A stretch of DNA of 10,113 nt from JAVBPA01 sp031549925 (GCA_031549925.1 JAVBPA010000106.1:1-10113); one strand, 5' to 3'. Numbered from the stretch's first letter, positions 1-7,258 are shown. Notes: generated by a model not told the origin, from the sequence alone. Translations and numbers: made by a program.

Positions 1-816
1 AGTACATCATTAGTTGTATTCATATTTTTTGAATCAATTATATTAGCAAAAATATTCGCGGAATATTCCAGAGAAAATATACGCTTAATAACTAGTATGG
101 AAACAATAGTTAACGAACGTACAGCCGAACTTTTAAAAGCAAATGAAAATTTAAAATTAACAGAAAAAACAAAAAATGAATTTATCAGTAACATTTTTCA
201 TGATCTGCGAACTCCTTTGACAGTTATACGCGGTTATACGGAACTTATTATGTCAGAAGATGAAAAAATCGAATCATTAAAAGAATATATAAAAAATATT
301 CAAATACGGACCAGTCAGATTGAAAAATTGATTAATGACTTGTTTTTTCATACACAACTAACCGAAAAGCAAATGAATATTGAGTTAATAGAAATTGATA
401 TAAAAGAATTTCTTAAAAGTAATTACAATACATACAAACCAATAACAGCACAAAATGAAATCGAATTAATTTTGCAAGATAACAACATTGAATCTAAAAT
501 AATAACGGATAAAAACTTTTTATTTCGTATCATAGATAATTTAATGCAAAACGCCATATATCATACTCATACAAAAATTATACTTGAAAGTAAAATCGAA
601 AATAACTATATAATTTTAAGTGTCACAGATGATGGAATCGGAATCTTAGAAGAAGATCTTCCATATGTTTTCGACCGATTATATAAAAAACGTGCTGAAG
701 GAACAGGCCTCGGTCTTTCTATTGTAAAAGAACTTGCTTTAGCATTGGGCGGTGAAGTTTTTGTAAACAGTAAACAAAATGAAAAAACAGTATTCGGAAT
801 TAAATTGAAAATTTAA
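1..816 (+). CDS. Sensor histidine kinase, 3' part (5' end outside window)
   Basis: The frame is open from base 1, so the gene is cut by the window edge; an internal ATG at 97 is not the start, because the membrane segment and linker lie before it. The first ~20 residues are hydrophobic (last part of a transmembrane helix), followed by a coiled-coil signalling helix (RTAELLKANENL). The H-box is FHDLRTP, with phospho-acceptor His at residue 67 of the fragment. The ATP-binding domain has an N-box (DNLMQNA, near 179), a G1 box (DDGIG, 210-214) and a G2 box (GTGLGLS, from 234). It should autophosphorylate on His and pass the phosphate to a response regulator that is not in the window. The RTxELxxAN linker is common in 7TM-sensor kinases of Clostridia, but the sensor part is missing. 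No clear terminator follows it before the surface operon, so a functional link to those genes is possible but unproven. Confidence 0.93.
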   Translation, partial: STSLVVFIFFESIILAKIFAEYSRENIRLITSMETIVNERTAELLKANENLKLTEKTKNEFISNIFHDLRTPLTVIRGYTELIMSEDEKIESLKEYIKNIQIRTSQIEKLINDLFFHTQLTEKQMNIELIEIDIKEFLKSNYNTYKPITAQNEIELILQDNNIESKIITDKNFLFRIIDNLMQNAIYHTHTKIILESKIENNYIILSVTDDGIGILEEDLPYVFDRLYKKRAEGTGLGLSIVKELALALGGEVFVNSKQNEKTVFGIKLKI

Positions 817-841
817 ATATAAATAATTATAAAGCTTTTTT

Positions 842-868
842 AGTAAATTTTCAAAAAGTAAAATTTTC
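842..868 (+). repeat. Short direct repeat upstream of the surface operon
   Basis: AGTAAATTTTC (842-852) is followed by AGTAAAATTTTC (857-868), starts 15 bp apart, about 30 bp before the candidate -10. It could be a tandem regulator site, but in such AT-rich DNA it may be chance. Confidence 0.3.
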
Positions 869-898
869 TTAACTTTCGTTTTTTGTTATTTTTTTAAG

Positions 899-904
899 TA
901 TAAT
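899..904 (+). promoter_or_regulatory. Candidate -10 of the surface-protein operon
   Basis: A perfect TATAAT lies 48 bp before the start codon at 952. No convincing -35 sits at 16-18 bp upstream, which would fit an activator-dependent promoter or a chance match. Confidence 0.35.
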
Positions 905-951
905 TGTAATGTTAGATTATCTATTTTTTTCTAATACCGGAGATCCTTTTA

Positions 952-2196
952 ATGAAAAAATCTTTTAAAAAAGTAATAAATATTTTTACTATATTAGCAA
1001 TTATAATATCTTCTTTTTATTTTACAAACAATGTTGTTTTTGCCGCGGGAACAGTTGATATACCAGGAGCGAATGCAATTCTCAACTTGCAATTGCTTGA
1101 TGTCGGAACATCCGCCGTAAGATTTACCTGGAAGTCTGTAAAAGGTTATCGAATAATTGATAATTATACTATTCCCGGAGAAAGTTACAATTATGAAGTA
1201 ACCCATTATGGTGTTTTTTTATACGCAGGAGGAACAGAACCTCATTATTTATCACATGGTACTGCTCCTGATCCTGGTAGTGATCCATTATATATATATG
1301 CTACAAATGTTCCTCAAAATATTACTGATCCTTATTCAATTGATCCCGAAGTATATTATCTGGATTCTATTATTAATAATCAAACATACAAAAACAAATA
1401 TAATAATATTGCTGAAAATGATAATAAAGAAACTCATCTTTGGGTATGTTTTTGGGTTGCTAATTATAATGCTCCGGGTCCCTGGTATCCCACATGGTTT
1501 GATCTTGGTGCGTATGAAAATTTAACGGAAGTAAATGATAACGCACAAATTCCGGTTATCACACATCCTATAGATCAATATGTTAATCAAGGACAAAGTG
1601 CTTCTTTTACCGTATCTGCTATTGTAACAGATGGTGGAACTTTAAGTTATCAATGGCAAAAACTAGAAACCGGAAATGTTTGGGTTGATATTGAAAATGA
1701 AAACTCAGCGATATTAACTATTGCCAATACTACGCTTGATCAAAACAACAGTCAATACCGATGTATAGTTTCAAACACATTGGATGATAAAACCGCAAAA
1801 GCAACTTCCAATATCGCAACGCTTTACGTAACTGAGATTGTATTTCCTGATTTTGTGATTACAATTCCAAATACAATTGTTTTAAGCAGTACAGAAAGCG
1901 TTGATATTAATATAGAAGCAGTAATAAACGGCTCTATGCCTAATAACACCACACTTGATGTAATCATTACATCCGGTGTTGATATATATGGTGTTGCAAC
2001 CCTTACTACATTAGGGGGAGCGGAAATTACTACAACAATCACAAACCTTAACGATGAATTACTTACTCCTTTATCCAAAGCCGCAAGTTTTACAGAAAGC
2101 GGAGAACAAAAAATTATAGCATCCAAACCCAATGAAACTTCACCCATAGCGGGTGAATATTCCTGTGCAATTGTTTTCACAATTGAAATAAATTAA
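952..2196 (+). CDS. Secreted Ig-like surface protein, first gene of operon
   Basis: A 414-residue secreted protein. Start chosen by GGAG at 939-942, 9 bp upstream. A signal peptide (KK, hydrophobic 10-30) likely ends at VFA/AG near 31-32. Residues 33-195 form a Trp/Tyr-rich region with no family I recognise. Residues about 200-293 look like a bacterial Ig-like domain: PxITxxP opening, SYQWQ at 232-236, and YRC at 269-271; the usual partner Cys of the B strand is absent. Residues about 297-414 form a beta-rich module (FVITIP at 301-306, AGEYSCAIVFTIEI at the end) that is similar to the next two proteins. There is no wall-sorting motif or C-terminal membrane helix, so it is released or held by partners. 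Likely role is surface binding or adhesion; the ligand is unknown. The frames overlapping it on both strands are composition shadows. Confidence 0.9.
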   Translation: MKKSFKKVINIFTILAIIISSFYFTNNVVFAAGTVDIPGANAILNLQLLDVGTSAVRFTWKSVKGYRIIDNYTIPGESYNYEVTHYGVFLYAGGTEPHYLSHGTAPDPGSDPLYIYATNVPQNITDPYSIDPEVYYLDSIINNQTYKNKYNNIAENDNKETHLWVCFWVANYNAPGPWYPTWFDLGAYENLTEVNDNAQIPVITHPIDQYVNQGQSASFTVSAIVTDGGTLSYQWQKLETGNVWVDIENENSAILTIANTTLDQNNSQYRCIVSNTLDDKTAKATSNIATLYVTEIVFPDFVITIPNTIVLSSTESVDINIEAVINGSMPNNTTLDVIITSGVDIYGVATLTTLGGAEITTTITNLNDELLTPLSKAASFTESGEQKIIASKPNETSPIAGEYSCAIVFTIEIN

Positions 2197-2219
2197 AAAT
2201 ATAAAAAGAGGTAAATTTA

Positions 2220-2729
2220 ATGAAAAATCTTTTCAAAATTATTATTGCACTTGCTGTGGTTCTAGCTTGTTCTTTATCAATTTTTGCTGATGAAGTAAGC
2301 TCTGACGGAGGAACAGCAGACACAGATCTAACCTACACAATAAATTCGACATACACAGTTATTATTCCCGAAACAATCTCAGTCGGTACTTCAGATTCTC
2401 TTATCACACAAATTCAAGCTTCCTATAATCTTCCTGAAGGTGATACTCTAAATGTTAATATTACTGATGGTATTGATGCAAATGGTGATATTACTTTAAA
2501 TAATACATCAGGAGGTACAGATACTCTCACAACATCACTTTATTATGGAGTAGCTCCCGGAACTACAATAACTAGTGCAGCAACGCTTGCGGCAAGTTTT
2601 TCAAGCGGACTAGAATCGTCATATGTTTCAGACACAACTAAAGTTATCAGTGTTAAAGGTGTTACTATTACAGGTAAACAAGCAGGTATATACAGCGGAA
2701 CTATAACGTTCACCGTTTCAATTGACTAA
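2220..2729 (+). CDS. Small secreted beta-domain protein
   Basis: A 169-residue secreted protein, 23 bp after the previous gene, with AGAGG-type SD (2207-2211) 8 bp before ATG. The signal peptide ends most likely at IFA/DE (23-24); Cys17 in VLAC gives a weak lipobox alternative, but the hydrophobic stretch continues past it, which favours ordinary cleavage. The mature part is Thr/Ser/Gly-rich with alternating beta-strand pattern: YTVIIPETISV at 45-55 and AGIYSGTITFTVSI at the end, matching the C-terminal module of the preceding Ig-like protein (similar opening, NITDGID versus IITSGVD, same ending). It is therefore essentially a single free-standing copy of that module. I do not recognise a named family; such domains are common in surface proteins of gut Firmicutes. 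Likely a structural or adhesive subunit of a surface complex. Confidence 0.88.
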   Translation: MKNLFKIIIALAVVLACSLSIFADEVSSDGGTADTDLTYTINSTYTVIIPETISVGTSDSLITQIQASYNLPEGDTLNVNITDGIDANGDITLNNTSGGTDTLTTSLYYGVAPGTTITSAATLAASFSSGLESSYVSDTTKVISVKGVTITGKQAGIYSGTITFTVSID

Positions 2730-2767
2730 TAATAAAAATAATTAAACTTTAAAAACATTAAAATGAG

Positions 2768-3244
2768 ATGAAAAAACTCTTTTCATTTATTCTTGTTTTA
2801 TTATTAACAATCCTTTGCATTATATCGGTTTCCGCTTTAGAAATTAGCAATCCGTCATCAGCGAATGTAGAACTTAACATACAAATCAATCCAACCTACA
2901 TCGTTGTTATTCCGGATGATACATATGTTTCATACAACTCAGAATTTACTGATTTTCAAAGTGTCAAATTGATTCAAGCCAATCTGGAACCGAATAAATA
3001 TATTTTGGTTGAATTAAAAGCAGATAAAATGTTTGTGCATGTTAATAATAATCTTTTTACCATTCCATTTACTGTTGTTGAAAGAAACAATAAAAAGCTT
3101 TTAGTTAATGACATTGTATTATATAAATCGAATGACGAAAAGAAACTCAGTATTCATGTCGAGCCTGATGAATGGAATTATGCCAAAGCAGGAAAATACG
3201 AAGCAACGGTAAATTTTAACATTTCTTATACTTCTTTAACATAA
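2768..3244 (+). CDS. Small secreted beta-domain protein, divergent
   Basis: A 158-residue secreted protein with a signal peptide ending at VSA/LE (23-24). The mature part keeps the same outline as its upstream neighbour: YIVVIP at 44-49 and AGKYEATVNFNISYT near the end, but the middle is different and more charged (residues 80-135), so it is a diverged member of the same module family or an analogue. The start is supported only by a weak SD (GAG directly before ATG; ATGAGATGA), so its translation may be weak compared with its neighbours. Its stop overlaps the next start by one base (TAATG), a sign of translational coupling. No anchor signal is visible, so it would depend on a partner to stay on the cell. 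Confidence 0.85.
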   Translation: MKKLFSFILVLLLTILCIISVSALEISNPSSANVELNIQINPTYIVVIPDDTYVSYNSEFTDFQSVKLIQANLEPNKYILVELKADKMFVHVNNNLFTIPFTVVERNNKKLLVNDIVLYKSNDEKKLSIHVEPDEWNYAKAGKYEATVNFNISYTSLT

Positions 3245-4107
3245 TGAAAAAAAATATAATTACCAGTTTAACAGCGTTTATCCTTGCGGTTTTTTTCTTT
3301 TGTTTTAATTTACCGATTTTTGCGGTAACCGTAGGAACACTTGTTCCTGAAAATCATACGGTACATATTACTTATAACGACGGCGGAGATGTTTTATCTG
3401 TTTTTGATAAAATCATTAAAAGCGGAAGTTTTATTACACTAAAGCGTTTTACAAAACACGAATATATTATCAGAAATAATCCGGGTTATGAAATCGAAAA
3501 ATTAATTTATAACGGTACCGATGTAACAAATAATATTTCAGGAGGCAGGTTTCTTGCACCTGAAATTATTTGCGACAGCAATCTTATAGTTGAATTTAAA
3601 AAAACCGAAATTGTAAAACCTGATCATTATTATTCAATATTTTTAACCATAAATTCGGACGGTAAACCTCTTCCCAATGCTGATGTGGAATTTTCTAATC
3701 TTAAAGAAAAGGTTAAAACAGATAAAAACGGAAAACTTCGTATTAACGATGTTCCGGTGGGTAAAAACAATATTACAATTTGGGTTGAAGGAAAATCTGT
3801 AGCATATGCTGAATTTTTCATAATATCGGAACATGTTACCGATGAAAGCTATGAAATTTTTACCGATGGATCATTTACGTTTAAAATTGATAATGAAAAA
3901 CGATTCATTATACTTGAACTGGAATTGAAAGACAATGGCATAATCATTCCGATAAATTATTCCCCGGAAGAAAATATTCCTCCTTCACCGGCAACAGGAG
4001 ACGATTTAAATATTTTACTATATGGTGTTGTAATAATAGTATTATTATTTTTACTTAATTTCATCCTTCGTTTCAAAAAAGAGGAGAGCAAAATTTATGG
4101 CAAATAA
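3244..4107 (+). CDS. Surface protein with SPATG wall-sorting signal
   Basis: A 287-residue protein: signal peptide ending at IFA/VT (27-28), an extracellular part, then a sorting signal at the C terminus: SPATG (248-252), hydrophobic helix (256-275), and a basic tail (RFKKEESK). SPATG fits the S/NPxTG class handled by class B-like sortases in clostridia rather than canonical LPxTG; no sortase gene is in the window. Residues about 131-195 (SIFLTINSDGKPLPNADVEF, TDKNGKLRINDVPVG) look like a carboxypeptidase-regulatory/Cna-B-like beta-sandwich with a plug of the form DGKPLPNA. Residues 38-120 are beta-rich and unrecognised. It starts within the stop of the previous gene (1-base overlap) and its end overlaps the next gene by 11 bases. 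It is the best candidate for fixing the operon's other secreted proteins to the wall. Confidence 0.88.
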   Translation: MKKNIITSLTAFILAVFFFCFNLPIFAVTVGTLVPENHTVHITYNDGGDVLSVFDKIIKSGSFITLKRFTKHEYIIRNNPGYEIEKLIYNGTDVTNNISGGRFLAPEIICDSNLIVEFKKTEIVKPDHYYSIFLTINSDGKPLPNADVEFSNLKEKVKTDKNGKLRINDVPVGKNNITIWVEGKSVAYAEFFIISEHVTDESYEIFTDGSFTFKIDNEKRFIILELELKDNGIIIPINYSPEENIPPSPATGDDLNILLYGVVIIVLLFLLNFILRFKKEESKIYGK

Positions 4108-4615
4108 AAAACTAAAATTTATATTGAATATTTTATTGGTAATACTTTTGCTAAGCGGAGGAGTGGTTTTTGGAATTACTTACAACAAATGGTTTAGCGG
4201 CCGTGAAGAAACTTCCGCAAAAACAGAATTTAACCCAGATATTGATCCTAACGCAGTTGATTGGGTTGGTGAAATAACCAGTGAAAGTACAAACAAACAA
4301 ACTGGAGGAATCGCAATTCCCGGATATAAATCTATTCCTCTTCGAGCCGATCAACTGGAACAGCAAGTAAACTTTATGAATCCTGAAGTAAATTCATGTT
4401 ATTTTGTATTAACTCTTATTATGTCAGATGGTACAGAGCTATAAAAATCCAAGATGATTTCTCCGGGAAAGGGTATTTATTCAATTAATTTAAATAAAAC
4501 CGTTTCAAAAGGAAATTATAAAGATTGTATTTTGAAATATGAATGTTTTAGAACAGACAAAAACCTTACTCAGCTTAATGGAGCAGAAGTTAAAGTTGAA
4601 TTAATTTTTGAATAA
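4097..4615 (+). pseudogene. Membrane-anchored extracellular protein, interrupted by in-frame TAA
   Basis: Starts at ATG 4097 with GAGGAG (4081-4086) 10 bp upstream. Residues 1-28 form an N-terminal membrane anchor (KKLKF, then a hydrophobic run). The extracellular part includes IAIPGYKSIPLRADQ and VNFMNPEVNSCYFVLTL. At codon 116 (4442-4444) a TAA follows GTEL, but the same frame stays open and continues with KSKMISPGKGIYSINL, LKYECF and NGAEVKVELIFE up to TAA at 4613. The downstream part completes a recognisable pattern (DGTxLYKSxxIxPGKxIYxIxL) of small proteins of this type in Clostridia, so the intact protein would have been 172 residues with Tyr (TAT) at codon 116. One T-to-A change explains it. 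It may be a real nonsense mutation, strain variation or a sequence error. The truncated 115-residue product would lack the C-terminal half. Confidence 0.8.
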
Positions 4616-4632
4616 AATAATCGTTTATTTTC

Positions 4633-4664
4633 CCCGGTTTGACATAAAAACCGGGAATTTTTTT
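4633..4664 (+). terminator. Rho-independent terminator of surface operon
   Basis: CCCGGTTT (4633-4640) pairs with AAACCGGG (4648-4655), loop of 7, followed by AA and a run of T (4658-4664). It lies 17 bp after the last stop. Confidence 0.92.
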
Positions 4665-4780
4665 ATTATAAATTTTATATTATGAAATAATACAAAACAT
4701 CATATTTTCCATTATTGTCCATGTTTTACTATAAAATGATGAAATTCATATGATAAGTAATATAAAATATTAAAAAAGTA

Positions 4781-4809
4781 TTGATAATAGATGTCCGATG
4801 TGATATCAT
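4781..4809 (+). promoter_or_regulatory. Promoter of the sugar transferase gene
   Basis: TTGATA (4781-4786), a 17-bp spacer, then TATCAT (4804-4809) with an extended -10 TGA directly before it. This is a strong match to a vegetative promoter. It places the transcript start near 4816, leaving a leader of about 175 bases. Confidence 0.65.
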
Positions 4810-4815
4810 AAATAT

Positions 4816-4992
4816 GTTAATTTAAAATAAATATATATATCTAAAAAACAAAATAATTATAAAACTTTATAAAAAATGTTTGAACAAAAACATTCGAGAG
4901 AGAATTATACCGATTAAAAGATCAGTATGAAAACAGACGAACGGTGATATCTGATTGAAATGATCATGTCTTCATTTTGAGGTATTTGAAAT
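4816..4992 (+). other. Long AT-rich leader before the sugar transferase
   Basis: No gene is visible here, nor in 4665-4780 before it. The leader holds small hairpins: AATGTTT/AAACATT (4875-4881 with 4888-4894) and AAATGA/TCATTT (4958-4963 with 4972-4977), the last ending just before the SD GAGG (4979-4982). The part from 4895 is less AT-rich than its surroundings. I see no match to a known riboswitch; a translational control element is possible only as a guess. Confidence 0.35.
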
Positions 4993-5637
4993 ATGTATGC
5001 GAAATATGTAAAAAGACCTATTGATTTTTGTTTGTCACTAACAGCATTGATTTTTCTTTCACCATTGTTATTGATTTTAATTATAACAGGCATGTTTTTA
5101 ATGAAAGGAAATCCGTTTTTTGTACAAGCAAGACCCGGAAAAAATGAAAAAATATTTAATCTTATAAAATTTCGTACTATGAGTTATGCAATAGATAAAA
5201 ATGGAATATTATTATCTGATGAAAACCGATTAGTTCCATATGGAAAAATGTTGAGGAGTACTTCCCTTGACGAGCTCCCATCTTTGATAAATATTATAAA
5301 AGGTGATCTTTCAATAGTAGGACCAAGGCCATTGCTTATAAAATATTTATCTCTTTATAATGAACAACAAAAACGCAGACATGAAGTTCGCCCGGGTTTA
5401 ACGGGATATGCACAAGTAAACGGACGAAACAGTGTTAGTTGGGAAGATAAATTTAATATGGATGTATCATATGTTGATGATATTACATTCTTAGGAGATA
5501 TAAAAATAATATTAAAAACTTTTTTAGTCGTTTTTAAACGCAATGATATAAACAATAAAACTTGCGCTACAATGGATGAATTTACCGGAACGAAAAATGA
5601 ATCAGAGCAAATAATAAAAACAGAAATATTTAAATAA
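4993..5637 (+). CDS. Polyprenyl-phosphate sugar-phosphate transferase (PglC-like)
   Basis: A 214-residue member of the bacterial sugar transferase family (small monotopic phosphoglycosyl transferase). It moves a sugar-phosphate from a UDP-sugar to undecaprenyl phosphate, the first membrane step of glycan assembly. Family motifs in order: KRPIDF (7-12), one re-entrant membrane helix (about 13-37) with the Ser-Pro kink at 23-24, ARPG (46-49), KFRTM (59-63), TSLDELP (90-96) with the catalytic Asp93-Glu94 pair, GDLSIVGPRP (104-113), and RHEVRPGLTGYAQVNGRN (129-146). The length and numbering match the PglC type rather than the longer WbaP type. The last ~30 residues are polar and not conserved. 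SD is GAGG 10 bp before ATG. No glycosyltransferase or flippase neighbours are present, so the glycan made is unknown and the gene stands alone. Confidence 0.93.
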   Translation: MYAKYVKRPIDFCLSLTALIFLSPLLLILIITGMFLMKGNPFFVQARPGKNEKIFNLIKFRTMSYAIDKNGILLSDENRLVPYGKMLRSTSLDELPSLINIIKGDLSIVGPRPLLIKYLSLYNEQQKRRHEVRPGLTGYAQVNGRNSVSWEDKFNMDVSYVDDITFLGDIKIILKTFLVVFKRNDINNKTCATMDEFTGTKNESEQIIKTEIFK

Positions 5638-5689
5638 TTATATTTTAATAAATATAGTATGTTTATAAATTAAATACATAATTTAAAAA

Positions 5690-5731
5690 TAAAAAAACGA
5701 GAGCTTCATACCGTAAAGGAATTTACTCTCG
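5690..5731 (-). terminator. Terminator of the lipoprotein gene
   Basis: On the minus strand, CGAGAG (5731-5726) pairs with CTCTCG (5703-5698), followed by a T run (5697-5691). A smaller nested stem GTAAA/TTTAC lies inside. The plus-strand side has only a broken T stretch, so it may also help end the sugar transferase transcript. Confidence 0.75.
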
Positions 5732-5778
5732 ATTTATAAATTTTGTTTTTATTTTATATGAAATAATTAATCATTCTT

Positions 5779-6222
5779 TTATTTAATAAATTTAATGTTT
5801 TCTCTTATTTCACCAATTTGTTCCGCTATTTCTAAATATTCATTTGGATCATTAATATCACATTGTACATCTGTCGGAATAAGCATTAAATATGTATATT
5901 CTTCTGTTTGTGAAATAATATAATTTCCTCCGGGATTAGTGTTTTCATTATAAACATCGGCTCCGCCTTCAGCTTTACGTAAAATAAATAAAACTCCGAA
6001 ATTAGCATAGTTTTGATATGTTTTTGTATGATAAACAGTTATACCTGTTTCATCTTCTTCCAATAAATATTTACCGTTCCATTCCTCGGGGAAAAATATT
6101 TCTAAATTCAACGATTCGCTTTTATATGTTTCGTTGTTTTTTTTATCGCATCCTATTAAATTAAATATCAAAATTAAAAACAAGAATACTATAAAAATAT
6201 TTTTATTATTTATTTTTTTCAT
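5779..6222 (-). CDS. Small lipoprotein of unknown function
   Basis: A 147-residue predicted lipoprotein. The signal peptide runs MKKINNK, hydrophobic 9-22, then lipobox LIGC with Cys25 as the lipid-bearing residue. The start at 6222 is chosen by GGAAG (6235-6231) 8 bp upstream; the frame stays open a further 183 bp upstream, but that extension would bury the signal peptide and has no SD. The mature part has FFPEEWNGKY (43-52) and GITVYHTKTY (60-69), a pattern seen in small clostridial lipoproteins (PEEW-GKY type) that I cannot assign to a named family. It is expected on the outer face of the cytoplasmic membrane. It is transcribed divergently from the HTH regulator at 6488. Confidence 0.82.
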   Translation of the reverse strand: MKKINNKNIFIVFLFLILIFNLIGCDKKNNETYKSESLNLEIFFPEEWNGKYLLEEDETGITVYHTKTYQNYANFGVLFILRKAEGGADVYNENTNPGGNYIISQTEEYTYLMLIPTDVQCDINDPNEYLEIAEQIGEIRENIKFIK

Positions 6223-6273
6223 TTTAATTTCTTCCAAAATATTTATTATGAAAATACATATTTTATAAGTTTT

Positions 6274-6282
6274 ATTATAACA
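6274..6282 (-). promoter_or_regulatory. Extended -10 promoter of the lipoprotein gene
   Basis: Minus strand TGTTATAAT: a perfect TATAAT (6279-6274) preceded by TGn. Predicted start near 6267, about 45 bases before the gene. The -35 is poor, which suits an extended -10 promoter. Confidence 0.5.
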
Positions 6283-6450
6283 TATGTAGAACCAAAAAAC
6301 AACATTACATAATACAATTATAATATAAATAATTAAAAAAATTATGTAATATAACAAAAAATGAAATTTTCCAACAACAAGTAGGAATAAATTTATTATA
6401 ATCAAACTAATGCGTCATTGATTTTTATATTATATTTGATAAAATGTAAA

Positions 6451-6456
6451 TATAAT
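6451..6456 (+). promoter_or_regulatory. Candidate -10 of the HTH regulator
   Basis: Perfect TATAAT 31 bp before the start codon. No good -35 at standard spacing (6428-6433 is TATTAT), so the call rests on the -10 alone. Confidence 0.35.
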
Positions 6457-6487
6457 CTCAACTAAACAACAAGGAAAGTATTTTTAT

Positions 6488-7258
6488 ATGATTGAAATAA
6501 AAATAAATGAACAAATTTCTTTTTTACGCAAACAAAAAAACATCACTCAAGAAGAATTAGCACAAGCAATATGGGTTACAAACCAATCCGTTTCAAAATG
6601 GGAATCTGGATCTTGCTGCCCGGATATACAGCTATTGCCTGTTCTTGCGAAATTTTTTAATGTATCAATCGATGAATTAATGGGATATAAATCATCTGAA
6701 TCTTTTGAAAATGTTTATCTAAAAATAAAAACTTTATTCCAAATGTCTCCTGAAAACGAATCATTTTCAATAGCATTTAAATTATCAACACTTCTGCATG
6801 AAGGAGCAGTTACAAGCGGATATAAAAAGTATGTTCCTTGGGATACAAATAAAAATCGCAGTATTATGGAAGATTGTTATAAATGGGGATTTTCCGCTTG
6901 TTCGGAACCTGAGGGAACGACTGTACACCGAGCTAATTCAATATTTATATCTGACACCCGAATCGCACAACCTGTTTCTCCGACGGAAATTCGGGATATA
7001 TATTCTTTTTTAGAAAATATATTCAGCATAGATACTTTAAAAGTCTTTTTCGGAATATATGAACTTACGAAAAGAGATTTTGATTATTATGTCAGTATAG
7101 AAGATATTAAAACAAAATGTAAACTATCAATTGAAACAATTTATTTTGCGTTAGATAAATTACCTATTCAAATAAAAGATACTGAAAATGGAGAAACACT
7201 CTACAGAATCGAAGGATGTTACATGCACATTTCCCCTATTTTACTATTATTAAAATAA
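6488..7258 (+). CDS. HTH (Xre/Cro family) regulator with C-terminal domain
   Basis: A 256-residue DNA-binding regulator. Residues about 6-65 are an HTH_3 domain: ISFLRKQKNITQEELAQAIW, TNQSVSKWESGSCCPD (recognition helix), and LAKFFNVSIDELMG. Residues 75-180 are an unrecognised region with conserved-looking HEGAVTSGY and SEPEGTTVHRANSIFI stretches. Residues about 187-243 (SIEDIKTKCKLSIETIYFALDKL, then a GETLYRIEG hairpin) resemble a second, winged-helix-like fold, which is my reading only. This layout is frequent in a clostridial regulator group whose targets are not known to me. SD is AAGGAAAG (6471-6478), 9 bp before ATG. It faces away from the lipoprotein gene, so that neighbour is a plausible target. 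No membrane segment. Confidence 0.88.
   Translation: MIEIKINEQISFLRKQKNITQEELAQAIWVTNQSVSKWESGSCCPDIQLLPVLAKFFNVSIDELMGYKSSESFENVYLKIKTLFQMSPENESFSIAFKLSTLLHEGAVTSGYKKYVPWDTNKNRSIMEDCYKWGFSACSEPEGTTVHRANSIFISDTRIAQPVSPTEIRDIYSFLENIFSIDTLKVFFGIYELTKRDFDYYVSIEDIKTKCKLSIETIYFALDKLPIQIKDTENGETLYRIEGCYMHISPILLLLK

Noticed and set aside
1208..1525. A 105-codon plus-strand frame rich in Ile/Leu, looking like a membrane protein
   Set aside because: It overlaps the Ig-like gene in another frame; its hydrophobic content comes from AT-rich codons read out of frame.
1824..2180. A 118-codon minus-strand open frame inside the Ig-like gene
   Set aside because: It lies opposite a gene with signal peptide, SD and domains; its protein has no recognisable features and no SD. 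Composition shadow.
952..3244. WxL cell-wall-binding domain
   Set aside because: The operon layout resembles WxL clusters, but no W-x-L motif pair is present in any of the secreted proteins.
4442..4444. TAA read as an amino acid (recoded stop)
   Set aside because: All other genes here end at TAA or TAG, and no recoding signal is visible; a point mutation is simpler.
4895..4992. c-di-GMP or other known riboswitch before the sugar transferase
   Set aside because: Hairpins are short and none of the conserved core bases of a class I recognise is present.
6223..6405. N-terminal extension of the lipoprotein frame with a hydrophobic stretch
   Set aside because: The lipobox signal peptide and a GGAAG site place the start at 6222; the extension is AT-rich intergenic DNA containing the promoter.
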